Source: an uncultured Flavobacteriales bacterium
GTDB taxonomy: Bacteria > Bacteroidota > Bacteroidia > Flavobacteriales_D > Sanyastnellaceae
Direction: 5' to 3'
Length of the DNA: 64,000 nt
Assembly (NCBI GenBank): GCA_905478325.1
Contig: CAJQIB010000028.1
Location: 1-64,000, forward strand
Shown here: piece after piece, positions 1-9,300 of the stretch
Layout: every line of letters begins with the position of its first letter
Numbering within the stretch: position 1 is the stretch's first letter
Program-made: the position numbers and the translations under genes
Notes under the pieces: generated by a model
What the model saw: the letters and a program-made list of their open reading frames with translations, nothing else
Databases searched by the model: none
What the model was told of the DNA's origin: nothing

Positions 1-387
1 GGCGACTTGTATACCATCTCTGGACCCGGCTTCGAGTCGTCGGATAGTGAGACAGAACCTGTCCTATTGAGCCCATCTGTTTTGCTCAAGCGGTTTCAAG
101 GGTATTTGGTCTTGAATCAACAACAAGACAATGGACGCTGGGAGGTCTTGCTAGCCAAGCGTAAAAAAGACCGCATCTTTCTCTTTCAATTCGATTCTTC
201 CAACGAAGCTTCGGTTGCCGTCTGGGAGGCCGTTTTGGGTGCATCCATGGAACAAGCGTCAGCCCCATCGGTGGATGTCAATCGCAAAACCTATGTGTTA
301 TCGCCCGAAAACAATTTTGCACTTCGACAGCTCATTCTCAAAGGGGGATTGACGGAAATTTCCACGTTGACGCGTACCGCCGACTGA
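1..387 (+). CDS. Hypothetical protein, 3' fragment
   Basis: The reading frame is open from the first base of the window to a TGA at 385-387, so the true start lies outside. The visible 128 or so codons give a soluble-looking mixed-charge protein with a basic patch (AKRKKDR) and no membrane segment, lipobox or cysteine motif. I do not recognise the family. A TTG at position 7 could in principle be a start, but the frame continues upstream and nothing promoter-like precedes it, so a fragment is the better reading. It is convergent with the superoxide dismutase gene; only 25 bases separate the two stops. Confidence 0.55.
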   Translation, partial: GDLYTISGPGFESSDSETEPVLLSPSVLLKRFQGYLVLNQQQDNGRWEVLLAKRKKDRIFLFQFDSSNEASVAVWEAVLGASMEQASAPSVDVNRKTYVLSPENNFALRQLILKGGLTEISTLTRTAD

Positions 388-412
388 GTCTCAGCGCAGC
401 GTACCAAGACCT

Positions 413-1150
413 TTAAGCCCGGTCGTTGGAAGCCACTACGTCCCAATTGATTTGCTGCATAAACGCGGCGATGTAGTCTTTTCTACGGTTTTGATAGTTC
501 AAGTAGTAGGCGTGTTCCCACACGTCAACTCCTAGCAAAGGCTGACCCAACTGTTCCACTATGTTGGTCATCAAGGGGTTGTCTTGATTGGGTGTACTCG
601 TTACTTCCAATTGCCCTTGGCTGTTTCGAATCAGCCAAGCCCAGCCGCTGCCAAATCGGGTTGCTGCCGCCTGAGAAAACGCCTCTTGAAACGCCTCTAC
701 CGACCCGAACACTTCTATCAATTCAGCCCGCAAGTCACCTTCAGGCATGGGTGAACCTCCCGGTTCCATGGTTCTCCAATACAGCGTGTGGTTGTAATGC
801 CCACCCCCATTATTTCGAAGGGCCTTTTGATCCGCTGTGATGGAGGACAACAAAGACTCCACAGTCAATCCTTCTGTTGACATTCCTGCAGCCACCATAG
901 CCCGGTTCAACTTGGTGACATACCCGGCATGATGTTTGCCATAATGGATCTCCATGGTCATCGCATCAATCGCTGGATTCAGCGCGTCAAAGCCATATCC
1001 CAATGGCTCCTGTTTGAACAGGAACGGTCGTGGGGTCAAGTCATTCCCTTGCGGACTCTCTGTCCCCTCATCGTTGCATCCGGCCAAGGGTGCCAATAAC
1101 AGTCCCGCACCTGCGGTTCCGGCCAATTTTATGAACGTGCGCTTCTTCAT
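413..1150 (-). CDS. sod: Exported Fe/Mn-family superoxide dismutase (Mn-type signature), predicted lipoprotein
   Basis: This enzyme converts superoxide to oxygen and hydrogen peroxide. The protein has 245 residues. Residues 1-25 form a signal peptide: KKRTFIK resembles a Tat motif with KR in place of RR, followed by a hydrophobic stretch and a lipobox LAGC with Cys25. The catalytic domain has all four expected metal ligands: His69 (EIHYGKHH), His121 (NHTLYW), Asp209 and His213 (DVWEHAYY). Gly117 and the Gln in NQD (about 189) are the pattern usual for Mn rather than Fe enzymes. Most superoxide dismutases of this family are cytoplasmic and about 200 residues long; the extra length here is the export signal and a short acidic linker. 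A CATCTTTG box ends 4 nt before the ATG. Metal and Tat use are inferences. Confidence 0.93.
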   Translation of the reverse strand: MKKRTFIKLAGTAGAGLLLAPLAGCNDEGTESPQGNDLTPRPFLFKQEPLGYGFDALNPAIDAMTMEIHYGKHHAGYVTKLNRAMVAAGMSTEGLTVESLLSSITADQKALRNNGGGHYNHTLYWRTMEPGGSPMPEGDLRAELIEVFGSVEAFQEAFSQAAATRFGSGWAWLIRNSQGQLEVTSTPNQDNPLMTNIVEQLGQPLLGVDVWEHAYYLNYQNRRKDYIAAFMQQINWDVVASNDRA

Positions 1151-1154
1151 GTTG

Positions 1155-1162
1155 CAAAGATG
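1155..1162 (-). promoter_or_regulatory. Candidate -7 promoter element for sod
   Basis: CATCTTTG on the minus strand differs from the Bacteroidota consensus TAnnTTTG at one base. It ends 4 nt before the sod ATG, the same spacing as at several other genes here. No clear TTG -33 element is seen, so this is tentative. Confidence 0.35.
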
Positions 1163-1248
1163 GGTCTTCCACGTTAAAGTGTGGACATCAATGCAATCCT
1201 ACTGCGCGTCCGTCCGTTGGAACCATTAGATTCGATGTTGCAAGCGCC

Positions 1249-3603
1249 ATGAAACATTCACTCCGATGGATCTTATTGCTCGTGCTCCTCACGTTCCTCT
1301 CTGTAGGCGGAGGATTGCTCTGGATTGTCCAGCATGAGGAGGAGGCGGAATCTGCTGTTTTGGAATCCATCGCATCGCATTTGTTAACCGATGCGCACAT
1401 CGGTGATGTCACACTCGACATCTGGACCGACTTCCCTCACATCTCCTTGCGCCTTGAAGACGTCGTTCTTATGGGGTCGTCTGGCTCCCCGTCCGATACC
1501 CTGCTGAAGGCCGATCAGTTGCAGCTACACTGCAATGCCTTTCAGCTGCTCCGCGGACAGTACCAAATCCAATCGGCATCCATGGAAGGCGGTTTCATTT
1601 CACTCTTGTCCACTCCCAACGGTTCATGGAATACCGCTGTTTGGAAAACAGATAATGCGGAAAATCAGAGCGAAGCCAGCTTTGCCATCAACGGATTGAC
1701 CTTGAGTCAATGTGAGGTCCAAATGGATGAAATGTCAATGCGTCTGCCCGACATGCACATTACAGGAGCTTGGGAGGATGCCATTCTCAATGCGACCATA
1801 GAGGGAACTGTTGAACAATTCCGCTTACAAAGGGATGCTGCGCCACTCCCAGAAGCCGCTGTATTGCTCATTGCCCAATGGAATGAAAGCACAGAAAACG
1901 CGTCGATACAAATGCCTCGAGCCAAGTGGATGGAAGGGCAGTGGCAAACAGAAATTCTTTACGACACAGCGTCAGGGTGGTCCTGCGAAGGAACTTTTGA
2001 CGACATCCCCGCACGCTTTGTCCTCCCGTGGCTTGACCTTTCCAAGCCCTACAATTCCCTTGAATCAAACGCCCTGCTTTCTGGTCAGTTTACCTGGCTC
2101 GATGGTGAATTGGGGATGCAGGCAACCCTTCCCAAACAAACCTGGAGCATCGCACCTGATGAGTTCAACCGCCGCATAGAAGGCCAAGTCGAGGCTTCCA
2201 TCTGGGCTAAATACGCCCAGAACCACTGGCGCATCGATGTGCCGAAATATGCACTTGAACTAGACGGCCTCAAGCTCGATGGTACGTTGAATACCTTCAA
2301 TCCCGAGCGGGGATCTTTTGAGCAATCACTCATAAACGTTCAGTTGGATGCACTGCAGTTGGGTCAGTGGTGGGATGTGGTCTTTGACGAAGAGGTCCAA
2401 CCAACGAACGGGTCGGCCAATTGGAAAGGTCATTTAGCCCGCAATGCTCAAAGCCAGTTGACTGCAGACGGCCTGTGGGAGGTAGCGAACTGGAGTGGCT
2501 TAGAAGATGACGGGTCTCCCTGGGAGTTTACAGGCAACGGAACACTCGATCATAACGCGCTCGAAATCGAACGCTTCGATGCCCACTGGGGCGAGGATTA
2601 TTTTTCAGGGTCAGCAGGGATCCTCGATCCTCTTTCATGGCAATCCGGTCGGCCGATCCGAGGGCACGCCGAGATCGCCTTGGAATCGTGGTCGTACGCG
2701 CCTTCAACGCAAGAACCCCTTCTCCTCTCGCAATTGCATTTGCCCGCGGGTAGCCGCATTGATTGGTCGGTTTCCTGCGAAAGAGCCCATTACAGTGGCT
2801 GGACCTTGCAAAACATTGAAGCCCAAGGACGCCTCGAATCAGACCTCTGGAAGGTGCACCGGTTTCAAAGTGAAACGCTTGAAGGACAATTGAGCGGAGA
2901 TGGCCAAATCCTCTTCATCCCAGAAGAAGACCGCGCTGTGGTCCAGTGGCACCCTGTGGCAACAGCGTTGAACCTGCCCTCCTTATTTCAAGCATTCGAT
3001 AATTTTGATCAAGCCACACTCAGGGCTGAGCATCTAACAGGCGCGCTTACGGCGTCCGGTTCCATGCAATTCGATTGGAATCATACCATTGCTTGGCTTC
3101 CGGACACATTCGAAATGCTCGCTGAGGCAAAAGTTGAACAAGGTGCTCTTCGAAAACTGGAAGCCTTTGAAGCCATTGCCCAATACCTGAGAGACAACCG
3201 CATGATGGCGCCGTTGCTGGACCCCAACGACCTGTCTCAAAGACTCGAGGAAGTCGTCTTTCAACCGCTCGAAACCCCCATTTATGTTGCCAAACAGTCC
3301 GTGCATATCCCAGCCGTGCAAATCCGCTCTTCTGCTATGAACATTAGCCTTGAAGGTTCTTATGCATTCAATGGAGCGATGGACTACACGCTGGGGTTTG
3401 CCATGCGTGATTTACGGAGTACAGAAGAAGGCCAGTTTGGGCCCATCGAAGACGACGGTTTGGGACAGCAGTTCTTTATCCAAATGCATGGCAATGTCGC
3501 TTCTCCCGAATACCGCTGGGATCGCGAGGCACAACGCAATCACCGCAAGAGCAATTTTCAACGGGAAAAGGAATTGCTCAAATCATTGTTCAAACGTTCC
3601 TAA
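1249..3603 (+). CDS. AsmA-like envelope protein
   Basis: This 784-residue protein has a single N-terminal membrane segment (about 6-28) and then a long beta-rich region with no further membrane helices. That is the architecture of AsmA/TamB-like proteins, which bridge the periplasm and are linked to outer-membrane biogenesis and lipid movement. The N-terminal part after the anchor (DVTLDIWTDFPHISLRLEDV) reads like the start of AsmA proteins, and the C-terminal part (about 660-760, with repeated short beta strands such as SYAFNGAMDYTLGFAM) resembles an AsmA C-terminal region. It is divergent from sod; the 98 bp between them contain a weak TAGATTCG box. The next gene starts 31 bp after the stop with its own promoter box. 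The family call rests on architecture and short motif likeness. Confidence 0.75.
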   Translation: MKHSLRWILLLVLLTFLSVGGGLLWIVQHEEEAESAVLESIASHLLTDAHIGDVTLDIWTDFPHISLRLEDVVLMGSSGSPSDTLLKADQLQLHCNAFQLLRGQYQIQSASMEGGFISLLSTPNGSWNTAVWKTDNAENQSEASFAINGLTLSQCEVQMDEMSMRLPDMHITGAWEDAILNATIEGTVEQFRLQRDAAPLPEAAVLLIAQWNESTENASIQMPRAKWMEGQWQTEILYDTASGWSCEGTFDDIPARFVLPWLDLSKPYNSLESNALLSGQFTWLDGELGMQATLPKQTWSIAPDEFNRRIEGQVEASIWAKYAQNHWRIDVPKYALELDGLKLDGTLNTFNPERGSFEQSLINVQLDALQLGQWWDVVFDEEVQPTNGSANWKGHLARNAQSQLTADGLWEVANWSGLEDDGSPWEFTGNGTLDHNALEIERFDAHWGEDYFSGSAGILDPLSWQSGRPIRGHAEIALESWSYAPSTQEPLLLSQLHLPAGSRIDWSVSCERAHYSGWTLQNIEAQGRLESDLWKVHRFQSETLEGQLSGDGQILFIPEEDRAVVQWHPVATALNLPSLFQAFDNFDQATLRAEHLTGALTASGSMQFDWNHTIAWLPDTFEMLAEAKVEQGALRKLEAFEAIAQYLRDNRMMAPLLDPNDLSQRLEEVVFQPLETPIYVAKQSVHIPAVQIRSSAMNISLEGSYAFNGAMDYTLGFAMRDLRSTEEGQFGPIEDDGLGQQFFIQMHGNVASPEYRWDREAQRNHRKSNFQREKELLKSLFKRS

Positions 3604-3622
3604 GCTCCCCATAGCACGCCCT

Positions 3623-3630
3623 TATCTTTG
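3623..3630 (+). promoter_or_regulatory. -7 promoter element, leaderless arrangement
   Basis: TATCTTTG matches TAnnTTTG exactly and ends 4 nt before the ATG at 3635. If transcription begins the usual few bases downstream of this box, the mRNA would have almost no 5' leader. Confidence 0.6.
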
Positions 3631-3634
3631 ATTC

Positions 3635-4279
3635 ATGACGCAGCAAGATCATTTAGCGACCATTCGAGTAAAACAAGACCGAGCCGCATCGGCTTGCCAA
3701 AGGGCAACCTTGTTGCTTCAGCAAAACCCTGATGCGGACACGCTCGATCAGATTGCCGCATCCCTGTCTGAAGTTCAGGCTGCAGTAGCAGTCATTGCAC
3801 ATTGTTTGGAGGCCGCTGAATCGTTGAGCGTATCCGCTCCTGAGCAAACAGAATCCATTCCAATCCCACCGGAACCGTTAGAAGCCGTTGTCACTCCAGC
3901 GTACGAACCTTCCGCAGCAACAACTGCGACAGTCGCCGAGCCAGCCATCGAAGAGGCCATCGAAGAAGCCGCTGCTACCATACCAGAGGGAAATCACAGC
4001 CCCTCTTCAGGGCCTTCGCTTTTAGAAAAGCTCAACGATTCTCCACTGGAAAGCATCCAAATGGCACTGAGCATCAACGATCGCGTGCGTTTCTCCGCCG
4101 TCTTGGCGCTGGGTGACATGAAGCGATTCAATCAGTTGTGCGCAGCCGTGGATACCGCTGCGAATCTCGAAGAGGCACTGCACTCAGTACAATCCTCTTG
4201 TTCTCACATCACAACTTGGGATGACGAAGAGGAAGCTCCTTTCGAGTTTATACACCGCGTCCACAGAGTCTTCGCCTGA
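3635..4279 (+). CDS. Hypothetical protein with acidic Pro/Ala/Glu linker
   Basis: The 214-residue protein has three visible parts: an N-terminal helical region (1-75) rich in Ala and Gln; a low-complexity linker (about 75-135) of Pro, Ala, Glu and Thr; and a C-terminal helical domain (about 137-214) starting SLLEKLNDSPLESIQMALSINDRVRF. That C-terminal pattern (SINDRVRF...LGDMKRFNQL) is one I associate with conserved Bacteroidota proteins of unknown function, but I cannot assign a role. There is no signal peptide or membrane segment. Its stop overlaps the rsmI start by one base (TGATG), so the two genes are co-translated and probably form one operon driven by the TATCTTTG box. Confidence 0.75.
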   Translation: MTQQDHLATIRVKQDRAASACQRATLLLQQNPDADTLDQIAASLSEVQAAVAVIAHCLEAAESLSVSAPEQTESIPIPPEPLEAVVTPAYEPSAATTATVAEPAIEEAIEEAAATIPEGNHSPSSGPSLLEKLNDSPLESIQMALSINDRVRFSAVLALGDMKRFNQLCAAVDTAANLEEALHSVQSSCSHITTWDDEEEAPFEFIHRVHRVFA

Positions 4280-4980
4280 TGGAAGCCAAAGAAAAAAACC
4301 GCGCTTCGATCGGTTCCCTGGTCCTGATTCCCACACCTGTTGGAAATTTGGGTGACCTCGCTCCGCGCTCCGTAGAGGTTCTCAAAGAGGCCGACTTGGT
4401 TCTGGCTGAAGACACCCGAACCACCGGGAAACTGATGCGTCATTTCGAAATTGACACCCCGATTCGAGCGTTTCATCAGCACAACGAACACCGTGCCGTG
4501 GAAGGGTTGGTCCAACAGATGGAATCAGGGTTACAAATTGCGCTGTGCTCCGATGCCGGAACACCTGGAATTTCTGACCCCGGGTTTTTGTTGGTGCGAG
4601 AGGCCGTTCAACGCGGATTCATCATCAGTTGTATCCCCGGTCCTACAGCCTTTGTGCCTGCACTTGTGGTCTCTGGACTCCCGTGCGATCGCTTCGTTTT
4701 CGAGGGGTTCCTACCGCACAAAAAAGGACGTCAGAAGAAGTTGGGGGCGCTCGCCGAAGAGGAAAGAACCTGGGTCGTTTACGAGTCCCCGCATCGCATG
4801 GTGAAATTGCTCGGAGAACTGATTGAATATTGTGGTCCTGATCGCTTGGTTTCGTGCTCTCGAGAAATCTCGAAGCTCCACGAAGAAACTGTCCGAGGTA
4901 CCGTCACCTCTGTTTTGGCCCATTTCACAGAACATGAACCGCGTGGCGAATTTGTCGTGGTCGTGGCTGGTCGGGCCTGA
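4279..4980 (+). CDS. rsmI: 16S rRNA (cytidine1402-2'-O)-methyltransferase
   Basis: RsmI uses S-adenosylmethionine to methylate the ribose of C1402 in the 16S rRNA decoding centre. The 233-residue protein shows the tetrapyrrole-methylase-like fold signatures: IPTPVGNLGDLAPRSVEVL near the N-terminus, LAEDTRTT, a glycine-rich CSDAGTPGISDPG loop (about 93-105) and PGPTAFVPALVVSGLP. All are typical of RsmI. Its length is a little shorter than the enterobacterial enzyme, as is common in this phylum. It overlaps the preceding gene by one base. It is convergent with radA, with 11 bases between the stops and no obvious terminator hairpin. Confidence 0.95.
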   Translation: MEAKEKNRASIGSLVLIPTPVGNLGDLAPRSVEVLKEADLVLAEDTRTTGKLMRHFEIDTPIRAFHQHNEHRAVEGLVQQMESGLQIALCSDAGTPGISDPGFLLVREAVQRGFIISCIPGPTAFVPALVVSGLPCDRFVFEGFLPHKKGRQKKLGALAEEERTWVVYESPHRMVKLLGELIEYCGPDRLVSCSREISKLHEETVRGTVTSVLAHFTEHEPRGEFVVVVAGRA

Positions 4981-4991
4981 GGGCGTCGTTG

Positions 4992-6368
4992 CTAAAACAA
5001 CTTTCCATGCAAGTCACTGACTTGCGCAATCGCCACTAGCTCCATATTGCTTCCTTCTGGAATCTGAATGTTCCGAGCGTGCGCGCTGTGAAACATCCTT
5101 TTCATGCCCAATCGCGATGCCTCGGAAACACGCTGACCGAGTCTCGGAACAGGGCGAATCTCACCTGTCAGGCCGACTTCACCAGCGAATACGGTGCCCC
5201 AAGGCAGAGGGACATCCAAGGCGCTGCTCAAAATAGCCGCCACCACTGCCAGGTCCAACGCGGGATCTTGAATCCGCAAGCCACCAGCCATATTCAAAAA
5301 AACGTCCTTCGAAGCCAACTTAAATCCGCAGCGTTTCTCCAAGACTGCGAGTAACATGTTCAAGCGTCGAAGGTCAAAACCAGTCCCTGAACGTTGAGGC
5401 GTTCCGTAAACGGCGGTACTCACAAGTGATTGTACTTCCACCAACATCGGCCGAACACCTTCAATCGCTGCAGCGATGGCTGTTCCACTCAAACCATCCT
5501 CTCCAATTTTTTGACCCAACAAGGCGTGAGAAGGATGTTCGACGGCCATCAAACCGTTGCCCTGCATTTCATACAACCCCAACTCCGCTGTGGTTCCAAA
5601 ACGATTCTTGATCGCACGGAGCATGCGGTATGCATGATGGCGTTCCCCTTCAAACTGCAGCACAACATCGACCATGTGCTCAAGCACCTTGGGTCCTGCC
5701 AAAGAACCCTCTTTGGTGATGTGGCCAATGAAAAAAATAGGGACCTGGTGCTGCTTGGCAAATCGTGTCAATGCCGACGCGGCTTCCCGAATTTGACTGA
5801 CTGAGCCTGGGGCCGATTCAATTTCAGGTAGAAACAGGGTTTGAACTGAATCCACAATCACCGCTCCGGGTCTGTTTTCTTCCAACTCCTTCAGAACCTC
5901 TTGTACGTTGGTCTCAGGTAAAATGTATAGGTTCGGAGGCACTGTCCCCAAGCGTTCAGCACGCATTCGGACCTGCTCTGGACTTTCCTCACCCCCGACA
6001 TAGAGGACCCGATCCATCTTCACCGCCATTTGCAGTACCGCCTGCAACATCAGAGTCGACTTGCCAATTCCCGGTTCACCGCCCAAAAGCACTACACCTC
6101 CAGGTACCACACCTCCTCCTAAAACCCGGTCCAACTCGTGATCGCCCGATGATTGACGGTCCACGTCCAAAACTTCCACGTCCGCGAGCGGCCGCGCCAT
6201 GACTTTTTGCATCCCAACCGGCATACGCCGTTCGTGAACTACTGCAGAGGAGTTGACCGTAAAGGACTCCAGTGTATTCCACGATTTGCACCCGGGACAT
6301 TTTCCGACCCATTGGACCGATTCATGTCCACATGCCGAACAAGAGTAGTGCGTTTTTGCCTTCGCCAC
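4992..6368 (-). CDS. radA: DNA repair protein RadA
   Basis: RadA is a RecA-related ATPase that helps process recombination intermediates. The 458-residue protein has an N-terminal zinc finger (Cys10, Cys13, Cys24, Cys27), a Walker A loop GEPGIGKST (about 97-105), a Walker B-like region (PGAVIVDSVQT), the RadA-specific KNRFG motif (AIKNRFGTTAELG) and a C-terminal Lon-protease-like domain. All expected landmarks are intact. It starts only 6 nt after the stop of the upstream 1214-residue T9SS adhesin on the same strand. No TAnnTTTG box lies in that gap, so it may be read from the adhesin promoter or from a promoter inside the adhesin gene. Confidence 0.96.
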   Translation of the reverse strand: MAKAKTHYSCSACGHESVQWVGKCPGCKSWNTLESFTVNSSAVVHERRMPVGMQKVMARPLADVEVLDVDRQSSGDHELDRVLGGGVVPGGVVLLGGEPGIGKSTLMLQAVLQMAVKMDRVLYVGGEESPEQVRMRAERLGTVPPNLYILPETNVQEVLKELEENRPGAVIVDSVQTLFLPEIESAPGSVSQIREAASALTRFAKQHQVPIFFIGHITKEGSLAGPKVLEHMVDVVLQFEGERHHAYRMLRAIKNRFGTTAELGLYEMQGNGLMAVEHPSHALLGQKIGEDGLSGTAIAAAIEGVRPMLVEVQSLVSTAVYGTPQRSGTGFDLRRLNMLLAVLEKRCGFKLASKDVFLNMAGGLRIQDPALDLAVVAAILSSALDVPLPWGTVFAGEVGLTGEIRPVPRLGQRVSEASRLGMKRMFHSAHARNIQIPEGSNMELVAIAQVSDLHGKLF

Positions 6369-6374
6369 CCAGAC

Positions 6375-9300
6375 TCAATCTCTGAGGATTGTAACCGTTC
6401 CTGCATAATCTCTGCCATTGGGCAAAATCATGGTGTACCAATAGGTCCCCGTTTCCTCGTTGTTTGGGCGCCACGCATCTTCGTTTTTGTAATTATTGTT
6501 GGAGTAAACAAGTTGTCCCCAACGATTGTAAACACGGAGATTCACATTGTCAAATCTTTCTAGCCCTGTGATATAAAACGACTCGTTCATGTCATCTCCA
6601 TAATCCGGCGTAAAGACATTCGGAATGATCAATTCACACCAGTCCATTATCAATTTCCACTCTTCACGAACTCCGTCAACAGCACATGGATTGATGGCCG
6701 ACCCCGTCAGTATAATTCCCTCTTCCCAGCAGCTTTGAGGTAGCTGGGAGCTTAGCAAATTCAATGCACCTGTTGGCCCATCGAAATCGATCAACTCCCC
6801 TTCTTCGCATTCTATCCACCATTCATATTCTACACCATATTCTGCAGCTTCTCCATCCCTCAAATCGAATGTAAATGGTATTTCCGGACACATGACTAAA
6901 TAACCCTCCTCGTCATAGTATTGAGGAGTCGTATCAGCACTGACCAAATCGCCATCCCCAATGTTCCTCGTCGTTGAAGGATTGATTGTAGGAGGAGTGC
7001 CGATGTACAGATAAGAGCAGACTGTATTGGTCTCACAGCCAAAAGGGTCTGTGTAATCCAGACAGAAGACCTCTTCGTCATACACTCCTTCGTCGTCAAC
7101 CAACCACGTATCATCCGTGGATCCATCAGGCCAAACCACCGTGTAGCCTTCCGGAAGGTCTGGGACAACGACCGTTGAACCTCCTGAACAATCCAATATA
7201 TTGTCTTCTAATGGCGCGGGGATTTCCCCTACAATTGTAATCTCGGCACAGGCTTCACCCTGGCCACACAAATTACTGACTTCCACACAAAATTCTCCCG
7301 TTGAAACCGCGGTATACTCCTCCGCAATTTCGCCCGGGATCAAACCTCCATCAATGTACCATTCGAATTCCAAGTCTGGCGTGTCTGGACTTGTCGGATC
7401 CAAGTAAACCGTTCCTCCTTCGCAGAGAATTTCATCGTCCAAACTAGGGTCTGGCGTGTACTGCGAATACAACGGCAGGGAAGCTTGCGCCGAACCACAT
7501 CCATTGGTAATCGTAACCGAAGCATTGTACGTCGTCGTGTTGGAAAAAGAGAACGTGTTCTGCGTAACACCGTCCGTTCCTGGCGCTGACCAGTTGATAT
7601 TTGCCGTTCCACCAAGATCCGTGATGTCAGCAAAGACCGTGGTTTCATCCCCATCACATAACAAGTCTTCCGAAGTCACCAAGCTGACATCCGGCTCCTC
7701 CGTAATTTCAATGTCGTAACAATAGTCCGTTTGGCAGACTTCTTCCGTGAAGCAAATCTCATACAACCCATAATCTGACGGGTAGAACGTTGCGTCATAT
7801 TCATTTGTGTTCGAAAAGCTCCAAGGTACAGGCCCTGAGAGGCAGTTCCATGTTCCAACCGCAGGCTCAGCATTGCACTCCGAAGGACCACTATAAATCG
7901 TTCCTGCCGTGAGGTCTGATATCTGAGTCGCGTTTAAAAACCCACAATTGTACACCGACACCGACAAGACATCCGTGTCAATCGAACTGTCTTCATAGAA
8001 AATGATTTCAATATCATCCGCCGCCGCGATGTCATACGTGTGTTGGGTGAAATCATCGGGAGATGTCAAGATGCCGACCGATTCTCCATTGATGATCAAT
8101 TCCAAATAACTTCCTCCCCAACCTGACTCCTCATTGGAACTCATATACACGAGTAAAGCCCCCTCTGTCGGGCTCGAATAGCCCCCTTCAAAAACAATCT
8201 CATCTGGAATTCCATCGCAGTAAGCGTCCAGCTCAACTTCCGGGATATACGATCCGATGGTCTCAATGATAAAGACACGCTGTCCTTGACACCCTTCGTT
8301 GTTGGTGATGAGCAGACGGTAGGTTCCTGCAGTTAATTCCGCATTCGTTTCATTGTCCGCAATCACTTCACCTCCCAAACCATTCCAATCGGCATCCCAT
8401 TGGTAAATATCATACTCTGGCTGCTCTGTTGGGTCTACTGTGACAATCGCTGTTTCACCAACGCAAACCGCAGGCGGGTCGATGACGACGTCTGGTAAGA
8501 AATAAGGCGACTGATCGATGAAGAAGTATTCAACGGTTTCGCATTGCCCGATTTGCCCTGTGACAAAAAAGTTTCCCCCAAAAACGTACGTATTGGTAAC
8601 GCCAACATTTCCATTGGACCAAACGATCTCGTCAAAATCCCCCGTTGCTGTAATCGTAGCCTCACCCCCTGCGCAAATGCTCGTATTGCCTTCAATGGAC
8701 AATTCAGGAATCACAATATCCAACACCTCAACAATGAATGTCACCTCTGTCGTGGCTGCAGGACTTCCGTCATCTGTTGCCGAAATAGTCACCTCATGGA
8801 TGCCTAAGTTGGTGGCCTCCCCCACGAAAACACCTGTCACATTGCCTGTTGATCCATCTGTTGCGGTAAATGTCCAACCTGGAGCATCGGTCACGACCAT
8901 GGTAATCGTCTGATCAATTTCCGGGGCCAAAAAGCTCAAATCCACGTCGAACTCATTGCCTTGACACAGCACAATGGTATCGCATCCCAAGTTGTTAGAA
9001 GGAAGCGGTGGGGTGTTGCCCGATGTCACCGCAGCATCCATATTAAATACTTTGTAGTCCAACCAATTGACACCGTCCTGGTCTTCGTCACCCGCTCCAT
9101 AAGGACCGTTGTAATCATCTGTCAAGAAATTAAACCGTCCGTACTGCAAGTGGTCGCCCGTTGCAGGGGCATCATCTAGCCCTACCGTAGCAGGACCGTC
9201 ACCACAGCATCCGCCTGATCCTCCAACGTCACCATGCGCCCAGTTCATGTCCAAATAGCACATCTGGGTGTTGGACCCATCAGGCAAAATGATGCCGTCA

